Shown here: positions 1-13,200 of the stretch, one piece after another
Numbering within the stretch: position 1 is the first letter of the stretch
Layout of the letters: every line of letters starts with the position of its first letter
From: Anabas testudineus
Lineage: Eukaryota > Chordata > Actinopteri > Anabantiformes > Anabantidae
Reading direction: 5' to 3'
Length of the DNA: 64,000 bases
Assembly (NCBI RefSeq): GCF_900324465.2
Contig: NC_046616.1
Coordinates: forward strand, 16,425,095-16,489,094
Translations under genes and position numbers: made by a program
Notes under the pieces: model-generated
What the model was told of the DNA's origin: nothing
What the model saw: only the letters and a program-made list of their open reading frames with translations
Database searches by the model: none

Positions 1-227
1 GGGGGGGTTTTGTGAAATTGAACTCTTTATCTAATCTAGTGGACTCCTCTGTGTTTAGCTGTACAAGAGAGAATTTACAGTAAGCTCTCTCTGTGGTCCT
101 GAGAGATTTTCGAAGGGACTCTCCAGCGTGCAGCCCAAAAACTGCATTTCCCATGCTGCTTTTGTACGCAGCACCGGCCTCCAGGCTGCAGGGCTACTCT
201 CACGTTGTGGTTCCTGCATTGTCATAG

Positions 228-1646
228 ATTCGTCAGTCCACCTCGTTGCCATGGCACCCTGAATCAGGAGGACAGCTTCTGGTCCCAGGCTCTGCAGGAC
301 CTTGAGACCTGCGGCCAGTCCGAGATTCTCAGGGAGCTGGAGGTAGGCCTGCCCCTCCTGCTCTTGTTTCCTCTCCTCCTCCATCTGCTTTGTCCTACTC
401 ATGTATTCATAGACCACTGTTGGCCTAAATGATCATGCCAGATGAAGCATTAGAGTATAATCTGTTATTAAATCTGACAAGACAGACCAGGCACCTGCTG
501 CTGCACTGACCAAGGAAGGCTTTTGTGCAGTGTCTGTGCCTCTAATCAGGCTCTTTGCACAGTGTGTGTGTTTTGGTGGTTGTCCAAATTTCCCCCATCT
601 TTTGATTAGAACTCTAATAAACACTTTCATTTTGTGCTCTTTCAGGCATCCATGACAGGTAGCGCTCTTAGTCTGTACCTAGAGGAGACCAAGACCAGCG
701 AAGACTCAGTGTTTCAATCTGAAATGAGTCCTATTAAAAGTGAAGCCGTCCGTGCTGAGTCTAAGAACAAAAGAAACCTGAACATGTCAACTGGCACCAG
801 AGGCGTACCCTCCAGGGGCAAAGGGGACCCCTGCGATATTTTGTCCCCTACAGCTCTGGCACTGCATAAGGTAGTTCAGTGTTACTTGTTCATTTTTAAA
901 GATGCACGTCTCTTCCTGCACTAGCTGAATGTTTTGATCTCCAGCATCGATAAGAGACAAAAAAAAACTAGTACCGGTAATAGTTTCCCAGACTACTGTA
1001 ATTAATAAAATTAGGGGTACGCAGTTCTTACAATATTTTAAAATTGTGAATTTGTTCCTTCTTACTAGCATATCCAGTAAGTATGTTATTGATACCCTAA
1101 ATGTAATTGTCACACTGTAATCTAAACTTTGAGGGGAAAATATGATGATTAATCAGTCATCTGCGCACACAGCTCAACGGGCAATGTACAAAACTGTCCT
1201 GAAGAAATCTGCACTGTAGAAGCCTGTGTGCCTTCCTCTTTTGACTCACCATTCCTGTTAGTACAGTGTAACTGGATCCAGTGGACGCCTGGCCAGTCTG
1301 GACTTGCACTGTGTGTATGACAACAACACACAACACTCATTAGACCACATTACCTGAGCAGCTGCACGAGTTGTGAAGCCAGACTGTGCCTTCGCGTTCC
1401 CTGAGATGTCTGAGTTCAGTATCATGTTCATCAAACCGTGTCGTGCTTGACTGTGGTGAAGCTAATGCAGTAATAACGGAACAATGTGGAAATAAAAAGT
1501 GTTTTCACTTGACACATCCTACATTATATCATGGAAAGTAATCTCAATCCCTCATTAAAGCTCTTTCTTGTTTATGATTAAACTGCTGACCTTGGTATAG
1601 TTTAGCTCCAAATACTAATGAATGACACTTGTGAGTACTGCAACTG

Positions 1647-1683
<37 letters not shown>

Positions 1684-2792
1684 TATGTATAAGATAAATT
1701 CATTACATTTATTTAGCTAAAACGATGTTTAAATGTCTCCTTGTGTGCCTTTTTAATAGAAAAAATATATAATTTGTGGCAAATCAGGATACCTTGACCT
1801 CTGCTTTTATTGATGTTTGATAATCCTTTTTTTAAAAATCTGTCTCTGCACAATTACCCAATTTCTGGAGTGCATTTTACAAAGTCGAGGTCTGGTACAG
1901 TATATCGTGAGTATGTGCTGTGCTGTACAAACCTTTTGACTCGAAGGCTCTCGTGTTTGCAGGTGACCATAAAGAAGGACCTTGAGAGCCATGACTTTGG
2001 TTTCAGTTTATCTGATGCGTTGCTGGAGAAAGGTGTTTATGTCAACATGATCCGCCCGGATGGCCCAGCTGACCAGGCAGGGCTAAAACCTTTCGACCGC
2101 ATTCTCCAGGTATTATTTGTGTTTGGAAATCTCATCCTTAAACACATAATTCGTCAATTTAGAAAATATACTTATTTCTTTTGCTTTCAAAAAAGGCAAT
2201 TAAATAATTCATAGTGGATGTATTTGTAATGGTGTGATCTATAAGACTGGGTTAAAAACACAGCTTAAGAAAGCATAGCTTAGCATCAAATGCTAAAGTG
2301 TTATTTCAAAATGTATATTAAAATATATATAGATTTTTTTAATGTGTTTCTCAGCTCTTATGTATGAAGGGTGTGCTTGTTAATATTGTTTTACTTTAGT
2401 TGTGAAAGACAGTTCTTTACTGAGTCCAGCTCTCAGCTTGTGTTGGGGTTTTAATTTCATTTTCACAATGCCATGCTCTGTTATCGCTGCTGTCACTGTA
2501 AAAATGGAATTGAAGTCTCACCAATGAAGCGATGAGCACAAAAATGTGAATGTAGTAACTTGCTGAATGGTTTTAATTAGTTTTAGTTTTCCAGGTGAAC
2601 CGTGTGAGGACCAGGGACTTTGACTGCTGTCTAACTGTGCCTCTAATTGTGGAGGCTGGAAACAGCCTGGACTTGGTCATTAGCAGGAATCCACTGGCAC
2701 CAGAAGACGCCGGGCTGTCCAGCAACTGTGAGGAACCTTCAAACTCACTGTTCTGCTTTCCCGAACACAGGACCAACAGCATCGCCCTGTGA
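228..2792 (+). CDS. grip2: Glutamate receptor-interacting protein (GRIP2-like), 3' part of gene
   Basis: GRIP proteins are multi-PDZ scaffolds that hold AMPA receptors and trafficking partners at synapses. Four exons are visible: about 228-342 (left edge uncertain, possibly 237), 646-870, 1963-2109 and 2595-2792, joined by GT-AG introns in phase 0. The first ends in [15 protein letters not shown], a GRIP signature before the last PDZ domain. The second is a serine-rich linker beginning ASMTGS and ending LHK. The last two encode PDZ7, with the carboxylate-binding loop DFGFSLSD, then [16 protein letters not shown] and [15 protein letters not shown]. The protein ends NSIAL and a stop at 2790-2792. 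Earlier PDZ domains lie beyond the left edge. GRIP1 and GRIP2 are similar here; adjacency to slc6a6, as at human 3p25, favours GRIP2. Confidence 0.9.
1652..1681. repeat. (TA)n microsatellite
   Basis: About 15 uninterrupted TA units lie in the grip2 intron between the linker exon and the first PDZ7 exon. Confidence 0.95.
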
Positions 2793-4625
2793 ACACAAAA
2801 GACAGACACTGGCTGACGAAGCACTGCAGCGCGGGGACCTGAACGGTTACGCTTGTCACATTGTACCTCTCAGAGAGACCTTCACACTCATGTTCAACAC
2901 GTAGAGCAGAGTCCTCTCACATGCACACACCACCGCTCGCCACCGCCTGAAAGCATCTCTCACTCACAAAGTTACGAGTGCATGTGTTCACTCTTGCCGG
3001 TTTTAGTCACTGTGTTCACATGATGCAGTAAAGAGGAGGCTCTGGCTTCGGGGGGAACACCCCCTCCTCACCTCCCCTCCCATCTCCTCTCCAGAGGCAA
3101 AGCCACATGCCAGGTTATATAACATGGGAGTCATAGCTTCTGATTGAGCCAGGATGTCAACACTCACGCCCCTCAGCTCTGGAGAGGGTCAAATGCTGCA
3201 AACACGCACTGCATAAATTTCCAATCTTTTGCTTTAATGGGCTTCGTGTTCTCATTGGAAGAACATTAACCCGGCTGTATTGTTGATTTATTTCTTGTTT
3301 TGCACACATAAGATCTTATATGAATCTAAAACACACACACACACACTAGGACACTAAGGGTGATCGTGAACTCAAGGTTCAAGGCACGTTGCATTTATTT
3401 GAGTTATTTCAGCCACATCTTGGCGCACCGCCCTCGTTTCCAGCCTCTCCTCCGCACTGCGCGCCCTACAGAAGGGACACATGCCTCCAAAATAGACAGA
3501 ACGCTCTCTGCTACTTGCCAAGTATCATTAACTATAGCTTAAAGCCCCTTATATCTTAATACCACGAATGCTTGTGAAGACACTCGATCCTTTCCGTTTG
3601 AAAGGGAGCGTCCACTGACTGGTTAATAGTTTCTGAATGGTTCCACAGAGACTCCAGTCTTCAGAGACATTGGGTTTAGACGAAGAAGTCTTGTTTTTGC
3701 AGTTTCACAGCTCTTTGTTTGCACACAACCCACAGTTCTCTAATATGATCGATAATCATTTCAAATCTCCCTTTTCACTTGTTCACATTTCATTTACACT
3801 GACTGAATTACACCAAAATTACTTGTAAGTGGGTTCATTTTGAACCACTGATGCTTCCTTACACAAGTCACATACTATCCTGAATAAAGGATAAATTGCC
3901 TTTCATTTTCCAGTGATTAATGGTTTTGCACTCCATCTATTTGGATTGATCAGCAGCTTGTTCCTGCTTTTCCCTGCCAGTGTCTAACAGCATGTAAAGC
4001 ATGCATAAGGTTTGTCCTCGGCGCGTAGCTTTTCTGTGTGTAATGAATATTGGAGTCGGTTCGCTCCAACAGGGTATTTGTGACAGTGATCCCTTTTTTT
4101 TTTTTTTTTTTTATATAAATATTTAAAGCACTTGTGCAACAAATCAGGCCTGCCGATCAAGCTGCCTCTCTGGAAATAAACATTTGTTTTCTTTCATGTT
4201 GTGACTGATGTGAAGATGTTGTGAGATATTGTGAGTCTTATTTAGAGCAGCCTTAGAGACTGATTCAACCTCAGCTGGTTCAGCTTCTGATCTCAGACTC
4301 ATGCCATCTAGTACAGGTCATATACAGAGGCCTATTTTTAAAGGTTTTATATTAATTTATTGTATTGTACCTTTATTTTTTACTGTACATTGTATTCGGA
4401 TATGCATTGCTTTGTTTTTCTTTACAGCACGTGCACCTGCTGTGTAGTATCTTTATGCAAGCTGTCGTGCTGAATGTGGCATCAGTTTTTTTTTTCTTTA
4501 GTTGACTTCCACATCCTCACTGAATATGTCAGGAGTCAGTTCAAAGAAACTTATTGGACATTTTATTTTTGTTATTTAATTTATTATAAACTAAGAAATG
4601 CATTTCTTTTTATGAGAATAAACTT
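2793..4625 (+). other. grip2: grip2 3' UTR (end not fixed)
   Basis: No coding exon is visible after the grip2 stop. Candidate AATAAA poly(A) signals occur at about 3883, 4174 and 4617, so the mature 3' end could lie anywhere between roughly 3.9 and 4.65 kb. The stretch holds a short CA run near 3331 and a run of about 20 T near 4092. Reading frames inside it are short and resemble nothing I recognise. Confidence 0.5.
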
Positions 4626-4693
4626 ATTAAACCTCTGTTTATTTGGCTTTGGCTTTTTTTTGTGTCAGCCACTCCAACACTAACGTCCAGATT

Positions 4694-4978
4694 GAACTAT
4701 ATCAATTATTGGATGGATTGTACATTCATGATTTTGTTAGATTTCTGTTTATTTTATAGTGATATATTGTGATGAAGTTTGCTTCACATATTGTTCCATT
4801 ATTGCTGAGGCTTTAGTGGACACCTGACTTTTCATCTATCACCATCAGGTCAACATTTAAACCTGTCCAACAATTTAGTTTACACAACCAAGTTATCCAT
4901 TAATCTCAGCTGCACTTTGTGTTTACTGCTAATTAGCACTTGGTGAACATGGTAAATATTACCTGCTCAAGGTCATAC
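4694..4978 (-). repeat. Dispersed percomorph repeat, degenerate copy
   Basis: The text reads as an eroded copy of a repeat I know from many spiny-rayed fish genomes. Recognisable blocks include ATTATTGGATGGATTG, then GACTTTTCATCTATCACCAT, AGGTCAACATTTAAACC, and later TCAGCTGCACTTTGTGTTTA and GGTGAACATGGTAAA. It is opposite in orientation to related copies at 26.2 and 43.1-43.4 kb. It lies between the convergent 3' ends of grip2 and slc6a6. Family assignment is from memory. Confidence 0.6.
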
Positions 4979-5809
4979 TGCGTTTATGTCATTTAGTTTA
5001 AATTCTGTAGTTTTTCCTTGCTCACAACGTAATTGTAAAATTCTAGGAACTGTCTTTTTTGTTTTTTCTTATAATTTTCATGAGCTGTTTCCCCACCACT
5101 CACATTCATTAACATAACACAACATTATAATGTATTGTGGGAGACTATTGTACTGCATTTAGTCTGCATAATTTGAATAAGTATATTTTGTCCCTTTTCT
5201 AATGTGAAACACTAACACATGTATGTAGTATGGATTGGACTGTGTTTGCCAACCTCCTCGATGAATAGGTCCAGTGTCTGATTGACTCTTATAGATTTTT
5301 AGTGTCAAACTCTCACAGTAAGCACCCTTTGTTTATATTCAGTCAGCCAGTTTACGTTTCTCCTTGTCCTGTCACTGTCAGCTGCCGCTTCAGACCCGTT
5401 TCCTGTTTTGTCTGCTCCACTTTCCCACCAGTGCTGCCACATGCTGCTCCATCCACCGACTCATAAACGTTCCGTGACCCCTTTAACTCCCTCAGTACAT
5501 ATATGTATATATAGTTAACAGTTCACAGGAATGCATTTAGAAGACCTCTTAGCATGACTTTTGAAGGTACTGTCCAATTTGGTGACCTGACATTCCCACA
5601 CTGACGTCAACAGTGATCATGCAGGTGGCTTAAATCTTCTAGTGGCATTAGAGATGTCAATGCGACTCTCAGGTACTGGGGGAATTAGATTGTTAGAAGC
5701 ATTGGAGGATTGAACTGTAAGAACCGTCAGAATCTATAAGGTTTCACAGAACGTGTATAAGTTTGTGAAAGCACTAAAAGAGATTTCAGAGAGACAAAAG
5801 AGACATAAA
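4979..5809. other. Intergenic spacer between convergent grip2 and slc6a6
   Basis: No open frame, RNA gene or repeat that I recognise. The sequence is AT-rich and separates two 3' ends, so promoters are not expected here. Confidence 0.5.
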
Positions 5810-7227
5810 CTCAGATAAAGATGTTTATTTGTATTCTACATAGAAATTATGTAGTGTACATGTGGAAGGGGACAATTGTTAGAAAAATACTTTGGTACAC
5901 TTGAATTTTATAGTATAGCAATGGCTGTGGTACTTAATGCAAACTGATCCATTAGATTTTCTTTGTAACTGTGCAACATGTTTCATAACTGCAAGTTATC
6001 CAGTTACTCTTAATGTTGTTGGTTAATTTTGAATGAATAGAAGTCGAATCAGTGTTGCACACCGAAGAATAAATCAGTGATGGTGTTCATATGATAACAC
6101 GGTATAAAAGTGTTACAAAAAGGCATATGTGATTTACAAACAATTCAAATATCCTACATAGAAATATCTGAACATTAGAAACTAGAATCCAGTGGTAGTT
6201 CTGCTACAGAAATGAGCACAGTGGAACGAGCTGTCAAGACATAAAAAAAGTCATTTTATGTGATGTTCTCACAGGTTGTATTAATAGTGATGAACCCGAA
6301 TATTTGATGTCATGTCTCTATTCTATCTTGCCTTAGCAAGAAGACAACTCAATACCATATATCAAAGTTTACAATATGAAAAAGTTAGAAGCTAGATTAT
6401 TTCCTCCTGAAATGTGCTGCAAATGTACCTGCAAAACAGTAAAAACAAATACTAGAATAAAGATCAAACAACATATAAAGTGCAAAGAGCGGATTCAATA
6501 AATGCACTGGGACTGACTATAGTAGTCACACAGGCAGTGTACAAATACTCTAAAAATATCACTTCCTTTTCTCCTACTTCTTCCTTAGCTCTTATTATCT
6601 TTTATTTTGTCTTAGTTCTTTTTGAGGATGGGTGTTCTTGAATGCATATCTCACAGTACTTAGTCAAGGCCTTGTGCAGCTTGTAACTCAAAGGACGTCA
6701 AGCAAGGTTAGCTCTATACACTGCATGTTACTATTGCTATCTACTAGTATCTGCCACTAGTGGAAGTACATTCAATTTCACTGCGGGATAAACAGACTGA
6801 TTGAAACTGCCATGACCACACGAGCATGTCTAAATGTTTTCTACCTTTTGGACGGTTAATTACTTGTTTAGTTTACTGAATTTATGAGAAGTCAGAACTT
6901 TATCTTACAAAAAAAACGACATTTCCCATCCCTCTGTAATCAACAGAGAGGTAGTAAACAATGAACATCATCTATCTCAAAATACTGCCCAAACTGAGAT
7001 CAGTGCCAACTACAGCATTAATAATTGTAACATTAACAATATAGATATAGTAAAAAAAAATGCAAGAGAAAAAAAATTACCACAATAAAATATAATTCTC
7101 TTTACAGAAATCAAACCAATGTTTTACTAACGTGAATATATTGGACAATGTAAACCTACCATAATTAACGTTAGCAAATATAATAACACAGAAAGCACAT
7201 CAATCTTGTTCCTCTCACAGAGAGCGC
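5810..7227 (-). other. slc6a6: slc6a6 3' UTR with poly(A) signal
   Basis: On the minus strand an AATAAA hexamer lies at 5824-5829 (TTTATT on plus), about 1.4 kb beyond the slc6a6 stop. This gives a 3' UTR of a size usual for this gene. The stretch is AT-rich and contains no coding frame. The exact cleavage site is inferred. Confidence 0.6.
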
Positions 7228-10200
7228 TCACATCATTGTTTCTACAATGGTGTGGGTGGGCTTGATTAAGCCATTGTTCCCATTTGGGTCCAGGGGCTGT
7301 GTCAGCTCGCTGCCCTTCAAGTTATACTCTTTCGGGCGAGAGCTCACACCTGACTTCGCCGGGGCTGCCACTGCTTTGATCCTCTGAGGGAATGAAATGA
7401 AAGGTTAGATTAATAATCTTTAGAAGTTGGGGCAGTTTAGGACTTTAAATGAAAGTTATCAATTTTAAAAAGGCAAGCACCTTAATTCAACCTGTATATA
7501 ATCTGCATTTGCGTACATGTTAAATAATTATAATATAATTAACAACATTTATTTTGTTGTTATTAATGGAAATACTTATTTGTGTTAATGCTAGGAGTTA
7601 GATGGGAAGATCAATATCGTGACACTCTCCTGCCTGTGTGGTAAATACGAAGCTACAGCCTGCCGCCGATTAGCGTATTGTAGCACAAAGGCTGGAAGCG
7701 AGGAGGAAACAGCTATAGCCTGGCTGTCTGGCAGAGGTGGAGCTCATGAAAGTCACTCTGTTATGTGCAGATACCCATTCTGTTTTTTGAGGGTCTTAAT
7801 AACCAGAGGTTGTGTTTGCATTGAGATACAAAAGGGATATGTTGTCACAGTTTGGAGAGAAAGATGAATAAATATCCCATGCAAAGTTGCCTTATGTGCT
7901 ATATGTACCAAAGTATTCTTTGAAGGACGTGTCATCTCACCTCAATTAGGGGTCCCTCAGACTGCAAGATCTTGACAACCATCACCATGGGTATGGAGAT
8001 CATGGAGGCCAGGGCCAAACACCAGCCCAGACCAATGGCCCAGTCAGGGTATTCATACACTTTGTTATAAGTCAAAGGCTTGTACTTTACCAGGGAGAAG
8101 ACAAAGCAGCCCTGGGAACAAACACATGCTGCTTTTAGCACAACTTCCTGTGGACCTGTGGAAGGTCCAGCTACCAATAGTTGTCACATGTCATCAACAG
8201 CACTGTAAAGTGACACTGTGATCTCTCACCATGCAGAGGATGGGAGTGATAAAGGTCCAGCTCCATTTCATCCAAGGGTTTGGTCTGTAGCCAATCATGT
8301 CCTCAATTCCGTCATAGAAATTATCAACCCCTATTCAATAAAAAGAGAATAAAGGACATACGTAAATAGACCTGCGATAGATAGCGCAACCTGGTGGGAG
8401 GAAACCCTTGATAGCCAATCACAATCTACCCCTCCCCTCCCCGCAGCCCCACCAAAACATCACCCTTCCCCTGCATGCAGTTAAACCTATTTACTACTTA
8501 TGTGGGAAAAAACACAAGGACACCTTTGTTGAAAACAGAGATCATCACTGTCCCTCACACTGTCCATCACTTTCTTCTTCCTTTTAAACACACACTATAC
8601 AAATCTGTCACATAAAGTTACTTCCACTTACCATAAACCCAGGCTACAGCAATGCATTCAAAGAATGCAACCCACAAAAGGCACACACCACTGGCTGCAT
8701 AGTAGTCAAAGAGTTGAAAAACATACATGCCACCCTGGAAAAAGAAAAGACGGAGAAAAAAAAATGCATTAATTATCTGTGTGATGTGTGTAAAAAGAAA
8801 GAAGGCATTACAACTGAACAGGCAGAGCTTGTTGAAGGCAGGACACAAGAATCCTGGCAGCCTACCAACAGAGAGTTCAACAGGTGCTGAGAAGTCACTG
8901 AAACATGGTTATCTGTTAAATGGAAAACAGCATTGCAAATTGTTCCATTCAGACGCACAGGATGTGATTCGTGAACATGGTGGGAAGCCATATTTGGTTG
9001 TCACAATGCAGCAGCTCTTCTACACAGGATGTGCTGCGAAAGTAGTGAGTAGCGAGGCTCAGTGATGAGACACTGAACTTACTTTTGTCACCATGGCGAG
9101 TCCCAGGAGATAGCTTATGAAACATATCACAGCTATGAAGATCTCTCGACGATAACCCTTCCTGAGGAGGGCGGGATACAGATCCACAATGGAGGTGATC
9201 TGTCCTTCCACTTCAACAAACTGCGGGGACAAAGGCAACTATTATAAGTTTTCGGGGAGGGAAAAAAAAAAAATCAGCGTGTCTATTTGTATGCATGCAG
9301 CTCTTGTTGTGCTTCTATAAACCACTGATGAGAGAATGAGAGCTGTCTTTGTTGGGCAGTAATGAGAATTTAAACAAGGCTCCTCTCTGCAACACTGGGT
9401 TGTTGCAACCAGGACAGAACAGAGGAAAACAACAGTGAATCACTGTGTCCATCTCCCTGTCTGAGGCTCTCTTGCCCGTCTCCCGTGTCTCCTCATTGCC
9501 TCATAAGCCACACAATGTCAAAGCAAAACTCCAAAATTGTTTCTATTCATGAAATTTTTGTGTCTTTATGCACTGAGAGCTCGCTCCATTGTTGCACAAC
9601 AACCCAACAGTAACCACTTACATGACAGTGGCATGTATGTGTGAGCGATGTTGACAATGTATAGCATTCAGCACTACAAATCTGCTTGAAATTTATGGTC
9701 ATGAAATGCACCCGCCCACCCACACGCCCACTCACGCATACTGTCACTGGCATCGCTTGCATGTGTATTTACATGAGCTCAAATTTAGAGCATCTCAGCT
9801 TGGGGTCAGCTGAGTTGGAGCAGGACTGATTTAGCACAGGAGTAGAATTACACTTAAAGGCAGGAAATGTGACCCGGAGAATCCCTTTGGTGTTCACTGG
9901 TGTTGTGTCAACTTAGATTGTCGTAATCAAAGCTCTGCCTCTCAACAAAGTTAGTTAATAGCTTGCTACAATAATGACTACCAAATATTTGGCCAGCGTC
10001 CATCCATCCGGCTCTAAAAACTTAATTTGTAGTATGATCAGTCATTAGAAGAGCTACAATCATGGTAGTAAAATGCCTTTATAGGCAGGCTGCTGTACTT
10101 GTCTGTCAGTTAACTGATACATTGGAGATCAAGATGTGGATCACAGGAACATGTGTTTTACACATTGGGGCAGACAGAAGCCAATTAACCCATGGGACAT

Positions 10201-13200
10201 TGGAAGTGTCTGTGTGAAATTGATGGGTTCTACACCAAAAAACTATTGTGTGAACCGTTGGATTGTGAAAATACCAACCTGGCTGTCAAGGCCCAGAAGC
10301 AAAAGCATGATGAAGAAAAGGACGGCCCAGAGGGTTGGCAGCGGCATCATGGACACAGCTTTGGGGTAGGCAATGAAGGCCAAGCCAGGACCTGGAGGGG
10401 GAACAAAGAAAGGATGGGGGGAGAAGGGGCAGGGGACAGAATTAACATCTCTATCTGATTTCAGCTTTGGATGGCATACTGTGAAGGGATCAGAAAAAAA
10501 TATGTAAAGAATGAGCCAGGAAGGCTGAGAGAATCTGACACTGCTGATAATCTAGAAATATGAGGGCAAAGAAAATGTGATCTAATTTGCTCAGGAATTT
10601 AATGATGGGATACATTTATTTGGTTTATGTTTGCTGATAATATTAGTACAATGGCTACAAGGACATAAAATTAATTAATATTTACTAGTGGGCAGAAAAC
10701 AGCAATTCCACATAGAATACATGTTGTCACTTTTACATTATACATATCACAAAACTGCTAACTGCTTATACTTATTACTGCTAATACTAATTCTGTAAAT
10801 TAGTATTTGTATTTATATCTAAATCCACTTTTGCTAAGATATTTTTTGTCTGATAAGATATCTTAGCAGGATATAGCGAGATATTACAAGATATCTTAGC
10901 ATTAAAGTGCATTTGTACTAGTGTAAGGATCCTGTAATAGGATGAGGATTTTAGCAAAGCCATGAAGTAAATCAACAAAATGGAATAAGATAACCAGACA
11001 CAATGTCAGCAGTCACATAAGCTAGCATCTCAGTTGAACAGCTGAGTAAAGGTCATTTCTCTCTTGAAAAAGAGCTTTAATTGATCAGTTTTGGTTCTGT
11101 GTTGTTGTACGGTATGTACACACTAACATGCTATCACAGAATTACAATTGCCGTGTGGTTTCACGTGATCAGATTCAAGTTGCCGCTTTAAAGAAAGAAA
11201 GAGTTTAACTCAACAAAGCGAGCATGCTGAAAGAAGATGCATCTCGGTCCACATGGAGAATAAAAGAAGGCAGAAACAGAACTTGCGTTGCAGACCTCAC
11301 TGAGGAGATCCACAGCTTAAAAGAACTGGTCTTACAGAAATATCGCCTCAGACATACAGAAGAAGACATTGCTAAACAATGTCCCTTGGTCAAAATGATG
11401 GAAAAGAAGATACCAAATGACAGAGTGAATGTGGTACATGAAAACACCTGGTGCCATTGAACACCTGTAATTATGATGATGGTCCAACAGATGAGCTCTT
11501 TAAAACCACATTCAGTCTTTTGTTCATTGTGTTGTTACGATACAGCATTTAAACAGTGAAATAAGTCCTCAGGAAAGTGGAAATTTTTCACGCTTCTGTT
11601 TCTTTGAGGCCTTTAATCAAGGAGTGTGCAATTGCCGATACCTCTACATTTCAGCATCATCGTTTCCAAGATTGCCAGAAGTACTTCATTGACTTTTTCC
11701 CCCAAATTTGCTGTTGTTTCAGTGACTTGTGTCCAAGTTTCCAATTGTCTGTTTTTTTTTTTTTTTGCTTTTGTTTTGTGACAGCAGCGCCCACCATCAC
11801 TGCTGCATCACCTTGGACCCTCGTACCTGACTCTGCCACATCGGCAATGTCCACCCCTTGTTCTTGTGCCATGAAGCCCAGGACGGAAAATATTGCGAAG
11901 CCAGACACAAAACTGGTACCGCTGTTGAGGCCTCCCAGCAGCAAACAGTCCCTATGTCACACATATGTCATGGAGGTTGTTAATGAACACAGATGGAACT
12001 GAAGTTCCCATTTTCCTTTCACGCAACCGTCTCTGGCACGAGTTGCTGTCACTACTACAGTTCCACTCCCCCCAACAGAAACACAACTCACCTATAGCAG
12101 TTGTACTTGTACTTGTTGTAGCTCCCCAGTGATGTCATGGCTCCCAGGCAAATGGCATAGGAGAAGAAAATCTGGGTTCCTGCATCAATCCACACCTGAG
12201 TGCATAGAAGTGATTGTTTATTTTCACAATTTCCATATTATCAAAGCTTCTGCACTGCAAACATAACTGTAGAGGTACTAATCGGGGTACAGTGAAATGA
12301 TGAGATGTCAGTAATTGTATTTGTAATCTTATGAAAAAAATGTGCTCTTTGATTTCTGAACCTTAGTTTAGATAAATGCCACTCTTATTATTTATTTATT
12401 AATTATGATGCTAGTTACATTCAGCAGGTGATTAGCCTAGCTTTGTAAGGATTTGTTTTAAGTTTTGGACCTAGAAATGCAAACACATCACAGGGGCTTT
12501 AGGTTTAAGTTTATTGTAAAATAAAACCAGTGATGAGTGTGGGAGTAAAGACAGAGTGAAATGATTGTGGTGAAAGAGGACATGGCGCCAGAGATGACAG
12601 TTAATCTTGGCTGGAAAAAATCCTGGGCAACACAAAAGAGTTTCTCAAGAGATAATATACAAGTGACCAGATCATTAATGTGATTGTGTTTTGACAAATA
12701 ATATTTGTAACATGTGTTGTAATGTAATCGCAAAGGAGAGGTTCACAGATCAGTGGTGTAGAAGACGGTGGCATTGAACAGCAGGTAAGTAGAGAAGACA
12801 CAGCAGAGTTTCTCTGGAAAGACAAACACTTTTCCACAGCACAAGATGAGTTGCACAAAAAGGCCAGACTATCTTCAGAAGAATAAACGCACATCCAATG
12901 TATGCAACAACCAGCCCAAATCTAAAGTCACATAGTAATCAGAATCCTCTTCTTCTCTATAGTCCAGAAAATGGTCCAGAATTCAATCATATCAATCTTT
13001 AACATATGTCCATAATCTAATAATGTCTATATCCACCTCCCAATCACCAACTGATTCGATCATCTACAGATCCTTATCAAGTCCTTATCATTATTCAAAA
13101 CTCAAAACAGAGAGCAAACTTAGAGTGAAGTGGCAGAGCCTGAGGCAGACCCAGGATCAGTGTTCTATGGATGGGGGTACGATTGTGACTCAGTTGGTAG

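Noticed and set aside
55-417. Minus-strand 120-codon frame at the left edge
   Set aside because: It is antisense to the grip2 exon ending [15 protein letters not shown] and resembles nothing known.
10136-10458. Two overlapping plus-strand frames
   Set aside because: They are shadows over slc6a6 exon 10279-10391, which is coding on the other strand with conserved protein.
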